Positions 45,280-54,528 of a stretch of DNA of 64,000 nt are shown here, one piece after another (position 1 is the stretch's first letter; every line of letters starts with the position of its first letter). The position numbers were made by a program, and so were the translations under genes. Under the pieces are notes generated by a model. The model searched no databases. It worked only from the letters and a program-made list of their open reading frames with translations, and was not told where the DNA came from. The stretch covers positions 108,960-172,959 of the forward strand of contig NZ_JATAAF010000006.1 in assembly GCF_030341905.1 (NCBI RefSeq). The letters are read 5' to 3'. This stretch comes from Porticoccus sp. W117 (lineage in GTDB: Bacteria; Pseudomonadota; Gammaproteobacteria; Pseudomonadales; Porticoccaceae).

Positions 45280-47436
45280 TTACTGCTGACGCATGGTGTC
45301 GATCACCGCCGCCAGTGCGCGATCAAACAACGGGCTGTTATCGATAATGACCAGCTGATTATTTTTCAGCAAATGCGCCAATTGGCGACTGTTGCCAGCG
45401 GCTACTTTATGCCCTTGGCGATCCACAAAGATGTGAATATTCTGGGGGCCAGCGGCGCCGATATAGCGGGCTCGCAAACCGCCACGGGGGGTACTGAACT
45501 CCACCCAACAACCCGCCGGAATGGATTCCGCATCGTGGAGAAAATGCTCCTCAATGGTATCGCCCAGCTGTTTCATATCCGGCAGCGCATCCCCCGGCAT
45601 CAGGGTTTTCTGTTCACCGGGAATTGCCGGGTAAACCTGTTCAACAGCAACAGCGTCTGCCTCTGAGTCACGGGCTGATGATTCCGTCGTCAGCAGCTTT
45701 TCCAAATCACGAACCAGATGTTCGGTCTGGTAAGGGTCGAGAGCAATCTCTGCCAATTTGCTGCGTATATTGGCAGCCAGTTCTACGCCGCTGGTTTCTT
45801 CAGCACCACCATTTCCGCCGCAGCATTCCAATACTTGCTCAAACATGGCTTTGGCCCGACGCCATTGGGCGGACTCGGCACCTTCACGCAGGTGATTTAA
45901 AAACAGCACTTTGCACCAGGCTTGCTCCGCAAAAGTCACCACAACTTTGGGCACGATGCGTCCTACCATGCCATCGTGCAGCAGTTGCTTGACGGCGTTA
46001 TAGGAGTGGTGGAGTTGCGAGCTGGCTTGCTCGTCTTCCAGCAAGTGCTGCTCACGGGACAGCGCCTGGCGACGTTGTTTTTCGGTCACCGATACCAGCT
46101 CAGTCAACGCCTGGGTGAGGCGCACCGGGCTGCTGGCACAACCCAACAACTGTTGCAAAGCCTGGTCGATATGCGGGTACAGGGGGTCGTTATCGAGATC
46201 TTCTGAATCCGTAAAACCCTGCGCTGCCTGGACAATTTCATTAAACAAGCGGCGCGCCGGGTGACGCTGTTTATCAAAAAATCCGGAATCGCTGAGAGCC
46301 GCTTTGGCGATGGCAATTTGCAATTCTGCCATCTGTGCTTCCAGGGTAGGAGGGAAGCTCATATCTGCGCAAATATGGTCGAACAACCCGTCTACCAGGT
46401 GAACCAGCCCTCGTTCAGTACTGCCCAGCGACATGGGGTGGTCGCCATTGGCTAGCTGCTGCTGAATGCGTTCCAGCAGCGACGACACGCCACTTACCTC
46501 CAGCTGCCCTACCGCTTTCAGCACTTCGGCGGGTGCCGCTTCCGGCAGCTCGGGTAATTTACCATTGTTTTCTTCGTCACCCTGTTGCCAATGGCGCGCC
46601 ATCACCGTATTCAGCTGGCTCACCAGGCGACCGTAATTTTTCTGTTGCTGCTGCAGGCTGTCGCGATCGAGAAAATCTCCGGGGTGACGGCCGTTTTCCA
46701 CCGGCTGTTTTTGTAGCTGAGTGCGAATGGGTTGCGCCTCGGCCCCCTGGCGTTTTTCCAGGTCAGGCAGCACACCCAACTCTTGCAGCAACTGGTTACT
46801 CTGCGACAGAAAATCTCCCAGCGGAGAAACCACATGGCGCTCAAATAATTTCAGCAGTACCAGTTTGGAGCGAATACCAATATCCAGGTCGGCGGTGGCA
46901 CGGAAAAACGTGTCGCACACCGTATCCGGCCCCAGCGGGTTATCTTTTAATGAAACCGACGCACCGGTCAGTGATTCCAGGCGGGTTGCCAAAACCTGCA
47001 ATTGCTGGCGGTTACCTTCATCAGCCCTGGACACCATGGCATCCAAGGCAATAATTTCTTCCAATTCCTCGCCATCTGCCAACTCAAACGCCGTGTTTTT
47101 TTGTTGGCGCTGCTGACGCCGTTCCGCCGCCTCGGCATCCACCAAGCTGTCGAACGCCAACTCCAGGGAATTTTGAAAACCAGACTCAATATTCTTACGC
47201 TCGAAGCGAATCAAGCGCATGGCGTCGAAATAGAGAGTTTGCTGGCGGGAGTTGTCAGAGCGGTCGGCGAGATCAAAAAAAGTATCGTCAACCTGTTCAA
47301 AAACCGCTTTCAGGCGCGCGCCAAAATGGCGTTCTGCACGATCTCGAAGCATGCGCAAAGGCGGCGGCAAAACACCACTTTGTCGCTGTTGCAGCGTAGT
47401 TCCATTTTTAACAATGTGCAGATGCCCTTCGGCCAT
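45280..47436 (-). CDS. DUF1631 family protein, copy A
   Basis: Function unknown. The 718-residue product is mostly helical. It shares with copy B the N-terminal FEQVDDTFFDLADRSDNSRQ box and FDAMRLIRFERKNIE, a middle RSKLVLLKLFERHVVSPLGD block, PARRLFNEIVQAAQGF, a WCKVLFLNHLREGAES segment, and a small C-terminal beta domain (GCWVEFSTPRGGLRARYIGA, then FVDRQGHKVAAGNSRQL). It follows copy B by 96 bp on the same strand. The pair sits beside nadC, as in many gammaproteobacteria. Confidence 0.85.
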   Translation of the reverse strand: MAEGHLHIVKNGTTLQQRQSGVLPPPLRMLRDRAERHFGARLKAVFEQVDDTFFDLADRSDNSRQQTLYFDAMRLIRFERKNIESGFQNSLELAFDSLVDAEAAERRQQRQQKNTAFELADGEELEEIIALDAMVSRADEGNRQQLQVLATRLESLTGASVSLKDNPLGPDTVCDTFFRATADLDIGIRSKLVLLKLFERHVVSPLGDFLSQSNQLLQELGVLPDLEKRQGAEAQPIRTQLQKQPVENGRHPGDFLDRDSLQQQQKNYGRLVSQLNTVMARHWQQGDEENNGKLPELPEAAPAEVLKAVGQLEVSGVSSLLERIQQQLANGDHPMSLGSTERGLVHLVDGLFDHICADMSFPPTLEAQMAELQIAIAKAALSDSGFFDKQRHPARRLFNEIVQAAQGFTDSEDLDNDPLYPHIDQALQQLLGCASSPVRLTQALTELVSVTEKQRRQALSREQHLLEDEQASSQLHHSYNAVKQLLHDGMVGRIVPKVVVTFAEQAWCKVLFLNHLREGAESAQWRRAKAMFEQVLECCGGNGGAEETSGVELAANIRSKLAEIALDPYQTEHLVRDLEKLLTTESSARDSEADAVAVEQVYPAIPGEQKTLMPGDALPDMKQLGDTIEEHFLHDAESIPAGCWVEFSTPRGGLRARYIGAAGPQNIHIFVDRQGHKVAAGNSRQLAHLLKNNQLVIIDNSPLFDRALAAVIDTMRQQ

Positions 47437-47532
47437 GGGAGCACTTTTGGATTTATTATCGGGAAAACTATAGCCATACTGGAGAAAAAATTCCAGTATT
47501 CAATGTATTAGCGTCGCTTTAGCTTCAAACTA

Positions 47533-49728
47533 TCAAGCAATATTTTTTGTTTCTTGCAGGTTTTGCTGCAAGTTATCCAGCACGGTTTCCATAGCTTGGT
47601 CAAACAACGGCTGTTTATCCAGCACCACCAGGCGTTGCGTTTTTATCGCCCGAGCCAATTGTTGGCGGGAGCCCTGGATCACCTTTGTGCCTCGGCGATT
47701 GACAAAAATCAGGGTGCCATTTTTGCCTTCATCGTCGGCACCAACAATACCGGCAAAGCGCGCCCTGCGGGTGGTGTCTTCACCGGTTGCCAATTCTACC
47801 CAATCGCCGTTTTCCAGATTATCCACTTGTTTCAGATAACGGCTTTCCAGGTTTTTTGCGTCGCCATCACCGGGCAGTTTGCAAGGCTCACCGGGGATAT
47901 TAAGCATCAACGCAGCCACTTTTTTGGCAACCAGTTTTGGATCCGGCTTGCCCTGTTCGCGGCCGGTTTCACGCAGCTCAATTAAACGTTCTATGCCTTT
48001 GGCAAGAAATTCAATCTGATAGGGGTCGATAGCGGCTTTTTCCAATTGCAGGCGAATTTCTTCCATCAGGTTTTTGCGATCCTGTTCTTTGGCAACGACA
48101 GTGTCGTCAACTTTTCCGTCCGGCTTGGCAAACGCAATGATGTTTTCCAGCAGTTGCAGTGCGTCGTTCCAGGCACCGGAAAGCTCGCCTTCTCGCAAGT
48201 GCGCCAAAAACAAGACTTTGCCCCATCCCTGCTCCACAAAAGAAGTGACAACGCCGGGAAGTTCAAACCCCAGCAAACGCTGTTCCAGATTTTGTTTAAC
48301 AATGGTGTGGGAAGTGTTCAGGCGCGAGCGGCCATCTTCCTCTTCCAACATGCGATGCTCTACAGCTCTGCTGCGGCGCTGTTCGCGGCCCACAAAAGAC
48401 ACAAAATCGTCCAGCAATTGCGGTAACTGATCGCTCTCCACATCGGACTGGTGCAGCTGTTCCACCACTTCGTGGATTTTTTTGTACACCGGATCGTTGC
48501 TGGCTTCTTCATTCTCGCCAAAGCCCATGGAGGCCTGGGCCACTTCATTGAGCAACTGCCGAGCCGGGTGCTGTTCGCTGTCGAAAAACTCGCCATCCTG
48601 CAAAGCAATTTTGGCAATCGCCAATTCCAGGTTTTTCATGGCGCCGTTCAGGGCGGGCGACACCACTTTGTTTTCACAAGCCTGCTGAAACAGTAAATCC
48701 ACCAAGGTCACCACGGTGCGATCCATCAGGTTGAGTTGCTGGGGCAGCTGTTGGCCGATGTGATCCAGCAAAGATTGTGCATCGCCGTCAGCGTTCACTC
48801 GGCTGCTGTTGTTATGCAGCTGACCAATAACTGCTAACAGATCTTCGTGGGGGGCGTAATTCTCACTTTCGGCACTGTAAAGCAACTCCGTGCCCTGCTG
48901 ACTATTCTGCTGCTGGGCAATCAGAGCGCTGAGTTTGTCCAGCACACCACCGGCTTCCTGTGAACCACTGCCAGCGATTTGTTGGCTGGTGGCCGCTGTC
49001 TGTCGACGCCTTGACGTCGGACGCTTTTTGGTCTGCTCAATATTGGGCAAAACACCCAGCTCTTTAAGCAGTTGGTTGCCCTGTTGAACCAGCTCCGCCA
49101 GCTTCGACAGCACATGGCGCTCAAACAACTTCAGCAGCACCAGGCGCGAGCGAATATCCAGTTCCACTTTTTCGGTCGCCTGTTGGAAAGCGCGGCATAT
49201 GGCTTCGCCACCCAGCGGGTTATTAGTGTCATTAACCTGGCAGCCGTAAAGACTGTCCAGGCGTTTGCAGAGAATCTGCAGGCCTCGCTTGCTGTGCTCC
49301 TCGGCGCGGCGCACCATGACCTCAAAGGCCACTTTTTGCTCCACCTCATCGTTTTCCATCAACTCCATGGAATCCAGGTCGGCGTCCGATTCTTCTGCGG
49401 CAGCCACCAGCAGGCTGGTGAGAGTGCTTTCGTAAAAGCCGCTGCGCACGTACTTCAAACATTCCTGCTCGATGGAATTGCGGTTCATGCGCAAAACCCG
49501 CATGGCATCGAAGTACACCGTTTGCTGCTGATTGTTCTCGGCGTTGTCCGCCAGATCAAAGAAAGTATCGTCCACCTGCTCAAACACCACTTCCAGGCGG
49601 TCGGCGATAAAATTCACCGATTTGGACGCCAGCATTTGCAAAGCGGGGTCCAATTCCGCGGGTCGCCTTTTTCTGGCGGTGTTTGATGCGCTGTCGACAA
49701 CGTGCAGGTGCCTGGTCATTTTGTTCAC
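47533..49728 (-). CDS. DUF1631 family protein, copy B
   Basis: Function unknown. The 731-residue product is a diverged paralog of copy A, with FEQVDDTFFDLADNAENNQQ, RSRLVLLKLFERHVLSKLAE, PARQLLNEVAQASMGFGENE, GWGKVLFLAHLREGELSGAW and a C-terminal beta domain (GDWVELATGEDTTRRARFAG, LIFVNRRGTKVIQGSRQQL). It is divergent from nadC, with a 250-bp intergenic region holding both promoters; no further structure was seen there. Confidence 0.85.
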   Translation of the reverse strand: MNKMTRHLHVVDSASNTARKRRPAELDPALQMLASKSVNFIADRLEVVFEQVDDTFFDLADNAENNQQQTVYFDAMRVLRMNRNSIEQECLKYVRSGFYESTLTSLLVAAAEESDADLDSMELMENDEVEQKVAFEVMVRRAEEHSKRGLQILCKRLDSLYGCQVNDTNNPLGGEAICRAFQQATEKVELDIRSRLVLLKLFERHVLSKLAELVQQGNQLLKELGVLPNIEQTKKRPTSRRRQTAATSQQIAGSGSQEAGGVLDKLSALIAQQQNSQQGTELLYSAESENYAPHEDLLAVIGQLHNNSSRVNADGDAQSLLDHIGQQLPQQLNLMDRTVVTLVDLLFQQACENKVVSPALNGAMKNLELAIAKIALQDGEFFDSEQHPARQLLNEVAQASMGFGENEEASNDPVYKKIHEVVEQLHQSDVESDQLPQLLDDFVSFVGREQRRSRAVEHRMLEEEDGRSRLNTSHTIVKQNLEQRLLGFELPGVVTSFVEQGWGKVLFLAHLREGELSGAWNDALQLLENIIAFAKPDGKVDDTVVAKEQDRKNLMEEIRLQLEKAAIDPYQIEFLAKGIERLIELRETGREQGKPDPKLVAKKVAALMLNIPGEPCKLPGDGDAKNLESRYLKQVDNLENGDWVELATGEDTTRRARFAGIVGADDEGKNGTLIFVNRRGTKVIQGSRQQLARAIKTQRLVVLDKQPLFDQAMETVLDNLQQNLQETKNIA

Positions 49729-49978
49729 CGATTGTGATTAACGGTTATTGAGGATGGATACCAAGGGGGCTCGATGCTGCAAAGGGTTTCCCCACGCCAT
49801 AAATCTAAACCATAAGAACCAAACATAAAGTTAATTTTTAATACTTTTTTACTATTTGCGACTCCCTTCACAGGCCAGACGGCACCAATACCGCTGTAGC
49901 AGCTAGCTCAGCAGCACTGCCCTTTGCACAGCGAGGCCGCTATAATCGCGCCCTCGGTAATAACCCCCGGTAACCAAC

Positions 49979-50821
49979 ATGTCTATCACCCCCCAATTGG
50001 CAGACGATATTCGCCTGTGTGTGGAGCGCGCCCTGACAGAAGACATTGGCAGTGGCGATATCACCGCCATGCTGATTCCCTCGGAGCGCCAGGCATCGGC
50101 ACGGGTCATTACCCGTGAGGCGGCCACTTTTTGCGGTCGTGCCTGGGTGGACGAGGTATATCGGCAGCTGGACCCTCAGGTAGAAATTGATTGGCTGGTG
50201 GAAGACGGCCAGCGGGTTGAGCCGGATCAAACCCTGTTTACCCTTTCCGGCAGTGCCCGCAGCCTGTTGACCGGAGAACGCGCCGCACTCAATTTTTTGC
50301 AAACTCTCTGTGGAACCGCAACCGCAGCCAGCGAGTTCGCCCACCTGATTGGCGACCGCCCGATCAAGATTCTCGATACTCGCAAAACCCTACCGGGGCT
50401 GCGCTTGGCACAAAAATACGCGGTTAAGGTTGGCGGCTGCCACAACCACCGCATCGGCTTATACGATGCCTTCCTGATTAAGGAAAACCACATCGCCGCC
50501 TGTGGTGGCATTGCCCAGGCCGTGAGCCAGGCGCGTCAGATTGCCGCGGACAAACCGGTGGAAGTGGAAGTGGAAAACCTGGACGAGCTGCAACAGGCTA
50601 TAGATGCAGGCGCGGATATTGTGATGCTGGACAACTTCAGCAAAGAGATGGTCACTAAAGCGGTTGAAATGGCGGATAGGCGAGTCAAGCTGGAAGTGTC
50701 TGGCAATATCACCGCCGAAGATCTGGCAGAAGCCGCATCGGCCGGTATCGATTTTATTTCTTCCGGCGCGTTGACCAAGCATTGCCGGGCGGTGGATTTG
50801 TCGTTTCGGTTGAAAAATTGA
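49979..50821 (+). CDS. nadC: Nicotinate-nucleotide pyrophosphorylase NadC
   Basis: Makes nicotinate mononucleotide from quinolinate and PRPP in de novo NAD synthesis. The 280-residue product has [34 protein letters not shown], the [20 protein letters not shown] substrate-binding block, [20 protein letters not shown] and the TIM-barrel end [20 protein letters not shown]. Transcribed alone. Confidence 0.97.
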   Translation: MSITPQLADDIRLCVERALTEDIGSGDITAMLIPSERQASARVITREAATFCGRAWVDEVYRQLDPQVEIDWLVEDGQRVEPDQTLFTLSGSARSLLTGERAALNFLQTLCGTATAASEFAHLIGDRPIKILDTRKTLPGLRLAQKYAVKVGGCHNHRIGLYDAFLIKENHIAACGGIAQAVSQARQIAADKPVEVEVENLDELQQAIDAGADIVMLDNFSKEMVTKAVEMADRRVKLEVSGNITAEDLAEAASAGIDFISSGALTKHCRAVDLSFRLKN

Positions 50822-50920
50822 GCACAACCTCCACAGTGCCTCCACAAACATTCAGAGTAGCTCCACCCGAACTACAGACTCCATAGGCATAGTAGCTCCG
50901 TCCACCAACGGAGAATAATT

Positions 50921-52921
50921 ATGCGCCTCGCTATCGCCCACCGGCTGTTGGCTGCTTTGTTTTTGCTAGCGACAGCCACTATCACTCTGGCAACCACTAC
51001 CCCGATCCAACCACAACACAATCCAGCACCCTATTTTTTTATAGAAAGTTTTGTGGAAGAAGGCGATTCCGGCACCGATCGCCTGCCACTAAAAGCGACT
51101 CACGCAGATATTCAGCTCAATGGTTTTATCGCCAGTGTGGTACTGACACAGGAGTATCGCAACGAAGGCAATACACCAATTAATGCCTGCTATATTTTCC
51201 CGGGTTCTACTCGAGCTGCGGTCAACGGTATGACCATGACCATAGGTGAGCGGCGTATAGTGGCCAAAATCAAGGAAAAGCAGCAGGCAAAAAAAATATT
51301 CACCGAGGCTAAAAAAGCCGGGAAATCTGCATCACTGCTGTCCCAGAAAAGACCCAATGTGTTCTCGATGGACGTAGCCAATGTGATGCCTGGAGACGTT
51401 ATAAAAATTGCCCTCACTTACACTGAGATCATCACTCCGGAAGACGGCATATACGAATTTGTTCTGCCCGGCGTGGTGGGCCCCCGCTACGGTGGAGATG
51501 CTGCCCAGGCCAGTGGCGAAACCCAGTGGATAGCCAACCCTTACCTGGCCAAAGGCAAACCAGACCCGGTGCGTTATGGCATTGATGTGCAGGTTGCCTC
51601 ACCCCTGCCTATCGGCGCACTCAAATCACCCAGTCACAAAATCATTACCGATTGGCAAGATGAAAAAAATGCCAGCCTGCAATTGCACGACAGCAAAAAC
51701 GCTGGCAATCGCGACTTCATTTTGCGCTACCAGCTAAAAGGGGAAAAAATTCTTACCGGGCTCAGCCGTTTTGAAAGTAACGGAGAAAACTACTTTTTAC
51801 TGGTTGCCCAGCCACCGCAAAAAGTGCTGCCTGAGCAAGTGCCCCCGCGGGATTATTTTTTCGTGGTGGATGTGTCGGGCTCCATGCACGGCTTTCCTCT
51901 GGACACCACCAAACAATTGATGAGCAACTTGCTGGGCACACTAAATCCCAGCGACCGGTTTAACATTCTGTTCTTCGCCGGCGGTTCCCGGCTGCTATCG
52001 CCACAGCCGTTGGCAGCTACTGCGGAAAATATTGCCCGCGCCAACGCTATGATGAACAACCAGTCCGGCGGCGGAGGCACCGATCTTTATTCCGCCATGA
52101 AAAACGCCCTGGCCATGAACAGCGACGAAAACAGCTCGCGCAATATTGTGCTGGTGAGCGATGGTTACATCAGCGCCGAACAGCGGGTTTTCTCATTAAT
52201 TGACCAGAACCTGCACCGCAACAATGTATTCGCCTTTGGTATCGGCTCGTCGGTGAACCGGCATTTGATAGAAGGCGTTGCCAAAGCAGGTCGCTCAGAG
52301 GCATTTGTAGTAACCAATCGGGCCGAGGCCCTCAGCCAGGCAAAACGGTTTTTCGATTATATTTCGGCTCCGGCGCTGACCAATATTCAGCTCACAGTTA
52401 AAGGGCTGGAACTATACGATATAGAACCCGCCAGAGTTCCCGATATGCTGGCTCAACGGGCGGTGATGGTGCTGGGCAAATACCGCAACGCTCAAGCCAA
52501 CGCAACCATCGGACTAAAAGGAGTCAGTGGCCAGGGTGAACACCAGTGGTCATTTGCGCTGCAGAACTCTGAAGCCGCTGACCCTACCCTGCCGCAACTG
52601 TGGGCCCGTAAGCGATTGGAACGGATGTATGTCATTCCTGAACAGGATGCCAAACAGCAGCGGGAAAACATTGTCGACATTGGCCTGAAATACTCACTGC
52701 TCACTCGCCATACCTCCTTTGTGGCGGTGGACGAAATAGTGCGCAATAAAACCGGCAGCAGCCAAAACATCAAACAACCCCTGCCGCTGCCCAAAGGCGT
52801 TAGCAACCATGCCGTGGGCCAGCCCATGCCAGAACCGGAGCTGTATCTGCTGGGCCTTATTACCCTGTTGCTGGCAATACGGATACACCGCCGCAAATTG
52901 TGTTGTACCAATGTTCACTAA
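50921..52921 (+). CDS. VIT/VWA domain protein with PEP-CTERM-like sorting tail
   Basis: The 666-residue product has a signal peptide (1-25), a VIT domain (about 45-175, with KIKEKQQAKKIFTEAKKAGK and SLLSQKRPNVFSMDVANVMP), a VWA domain with MIDAS DVSGS near residue 318 and GGGGTDLY near 385, and a C-terminal tail MPEPELYLLGLITLLLAIRI followed by HRRK. That tail (PEP motif, membrane helix, basic end) is the exosortase sorting signal. The exosortase gene overlaps its last 11 bp, so this is very likely its dedicated substrate. Expected at the cell surface or in the envelope; ligand unknown. It resembles marine proteobacterial VIT/VWA sortase targets. Confidence 0.9.
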   Translation: MRLAIAHRLLAALFLLATATITLATTTPIQPQHNPAPYFFIESFVEEGDSGTDRLPLKATHADIQLNGFIASVVLTQEYRNEGNTPINACYIFPGSTRAAVNGMTMTIGERRIVAKIKEKQQAKKIFTEAKKAGKSASLLSQKRPNVFSMDVANVMPGDVIKIALTYTEIITPEDGIYEFVLPGVVGPRYGGDAAQASGETQWIANPYLAKGKPDPVRYGIDVQVASPLPIGALKSPSHKIITDWQDEKNASLQLHDSKNAGNRDFILRYQLKGEKILTGLSRFESNGENYFLLVAQPPQKVLPEQVPPRDYFFVVDVSGSMHGFPLDTTKQLMSNLLGTLNPSDRFNILFFAGGSRLLSPQPLAATAENIARANAMMNNQSGGGGTDLYSAMKNALAMNSDENSSRNIVLVSDGYISAEQRVFSLIDQNLHRNNVFAFGIGSSVNRHLIEGVAKAGRSEAFVVTNRAEALSQAKRFFDYISAPALTNIQLTVKGLELYDIEPARVPDMLAQRAVMVLGKYRNAQANATIGLKGVSGQGEHQWSFALQNSEAADPTLPQLWARKRLERMYVIPEQDAKQQRENIVDIGLKYSLLTRHTSFVAVDEIVRNKTGSSQNIKQPLPLPKGVSNHAVGQPMPEPELYLLGLITLLLAIRIHRRKLCCTNVH

Positions 52922-53732
52922 ACACTTTTCAGCACTGGGCTGGGGGTTATTGTGGTGGCCGCTGTCGCTGGGGCTGGCACTGCTTTTAAAGCAGCACTAT
53001 AGCGCTGCCTCCATCGCCGAGCTCAACTGGATTATGCAGCCACTGGCAATATTGCTGGAGTGGTTTAGCGGTCACCATTTCTTGCAGGGAAGCAATCAAG
53101 ACGGGAACCTGGAATGGTTTAGCTACAGTGCCGATGTGCGCCTGGTAAAAGGCTGTGCTGGTATTAATTTTATGATTCTGTCACTGATGGTGTATTGCTG
53201 GGTATTGCAGCCAAAGAAACCAATTCACCAGGCTGTGTTGTTGCCGGCTGCAGCCTTGGCCGCCTGGGCAACCAGTCTGTTGGCAAACAGTCTGCGTATC
53301 CTGATCGCCATGACAGCCGCTCGACAACAGTGGGACTGGTCCGCATTGGGCATTGATGACCACCAGCAACACCGGCTGATAGGTATCGCCGTTTATCTGC
53401 CACTACTGTCCGCGCAGACGATGTTGAAACAACGGCAGGGATATCTGCCGTTGATTTTGCCGGTCGTACTGTACGCTCTGTTAATGGCTGCTGTGCCATT
53501 AATTACTGGAAACGCTTTTCATCAACCGCAGCTGTTCAAACAACATTTAACCGTGATTTTACTCATAGCAGTACTGTGCGGCACGATGGTGATTTTTCAC
53601 CGGTTGTTCTTAACAAGGACTATCTCTCAAACCAGCACCCAATGCTCCTCACCAAAGGCCCAGTGTCGGTCAATGGTTTTCAACGCCACGCCGTCTTTTT
53701 CCAATTTTAATAGGTGCGCCCACAGGGAGTAG
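52911..53732 (+). CDS. Exosortase-like transpeptidase dedicated to the VIT/VWA protein
   Basis: The 273-residue multi-pass membrane protein carries the three exosortase catalytic blocks: Cys in VRLVKGCAGINFMILSLMVY, Arg in LLANSLRILIAMTAARQQ, and His in DDHQQHRLIGIAVYLPLLSA. It should cleave and relocate proteins bearing PEP-CTERM tails. The ATG at 52911 overlaps the substrate gene. The last 35 residues are poorly hydrophobic and are encoded inside the convergent hydrolase gene. The exact exosortase subtype is not assigned. Confidence 0.88.
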   Translation: MFTKHFSALGWGLLWWPLSLGLALLLKQHYSAASIAELNWIMQPLAILLEWFSGHHFLQGSNQDGNLEWFSYSADVRLVKGCAGINFMILSLMVYCWVLQPKKPIHQAVLLPAAALAAWATSLLANSLRILIAMTAARQQWDWSALGIDDHQQHRLIGIAVYLPLLSAQTMLKQRQGYLPLILPVVLYALLMAAVPLITGNAFHQPQLFKQHLTVILLIAVLCGTMVIFHRLFLTRTISQTSTQCSSPKAQCRSMVFNATPSFSNFNRCAHRE

Positions 53733-54466
53733 CTGGCAATTTTGTGCAAGCTGCTATCCACATCGTCGTACACCACTGGCAGCAGTGTCTCAAGGCTGGA
53801 TTCGCCACACTGATTAAGGGCGACAATGACTTTGCGCTCTCTTTTCAGGCGATGTTCAATCAATTTTTTGATTTCTTCATAGGGCTGACGGATCAAGCCA
53901 CCGTGGGCCGGTGCGATGGTGGTTATTTCCAACGCCAGTAGCCGTCGCAGCGACGTCAGGTAATCTTTCATATCACCACTGGGGGGAATAATCACGACCG
54001 AACCACCGCCAAACAAATGATCACCGGCAAACAGCGTACCCTCCTCTGGCAACAGGTAACACACGTGATTACTCACATGGCCGGGGGTATAAATGGCCTG
54101 CAGACGAAACTCTCCACATTCCAGCCACTCGCCATCGTCAATATTGCGCTCTACTTGAAAGCTGGTGTCCTGGTGACCATCATCCACCATCACCTGGCCA
54201 ATGGGCTCAGCACCGGTGGCCGCTATCAGCGCCTGAGCAGCCGGGGAGTGATCCGGGTGGGTGTGGGTCACCACCACCCATTTCAGGCGGTCGCCGCAAG
54301 TATCGAGAATATTTTGGATATGGGTATCAACAGCCGGGCCCGGATCAATCACCGCCACTTGCTTATTCCCCACCAAGTAGCAATGGGTACCTGTCGCCGT
54401 CATGGGGCCGGGGTTGGGTGCGGTGATGCGGCGAATCAGGGAAGATATGCGCGTTACTTCATTCAT
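53627..54466 (-). CDS. Metallo-beta-lactamase-fold hydrolase (LACTB2-like)
   Basis: The 279-residue product has the metal motif THTHPDHSPAA, the downstream ligands IYTPGHVSNH and LFAGDHLFGG, and APAHGGLI, then a helical winged-type C-terminal domain as in LACTB2/RNase-like hydrolases. Substrate unknown. It converges on the exosortase gene with a 106-bp overlap, and the fabV terminator lies directly before its ATG. Confidence 0.88.
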   Translation of the reverse strand: MNEVTRISSLIRRITAPNPGPMTATGTHCYLVGNKQVAVIDPGPAVDTHIQNILDTCGDRLKWVVVTHTHPDHSPAAQALIAATGAEPIGQVMVDDGHQDTSFQVERNIDDGEWLECGEFRLQAIYTPGHVSNHVCYLLPEEGTLFAGDHLFGGGSVVIIPPSGDMKDYLTSLRRLLALEITTIAPAHGGLIRQPYEEIKKLIEHRLKRERKVIVALNQCGESSLETLLPVVYDDVDSSLHKIASYSLWAHLLKLEKDGVALKTIDRHWAFGEEHWVLV

Positions 54467-54468
54467 AA

Positions 54469-54496
54469 TAAAAAAGGGCAGCCGATGCTGCCCTTT
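54469..54496 (-). terminator. Intrinsic terminator of fabV
   Basis: On the minus strand AAAGGGCAGC, a 4-base loop, GCTGCCCTTT and then more Ts. It ends 3 bp before the ATG of the hydrolase gene on the same strand. Confidence 0.85.
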
Positions 54497-54518
54497 CGTC
54501 TCTCATCTCACGTCTGCC
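54497..54518. repeat. Half copy of the GGGAGAT/GAGAGAC heptamer family
   Basis: CGTCTCTCATCTCACGTCTG repeats the same 7-base units as the right arm at 3427-3458 (CGTCTCTCATCTTTCGTCTC). There is no opposite arm nearby. Confidence 0.6.
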
Positions 54519-54528
54519 ATTTTACGGA

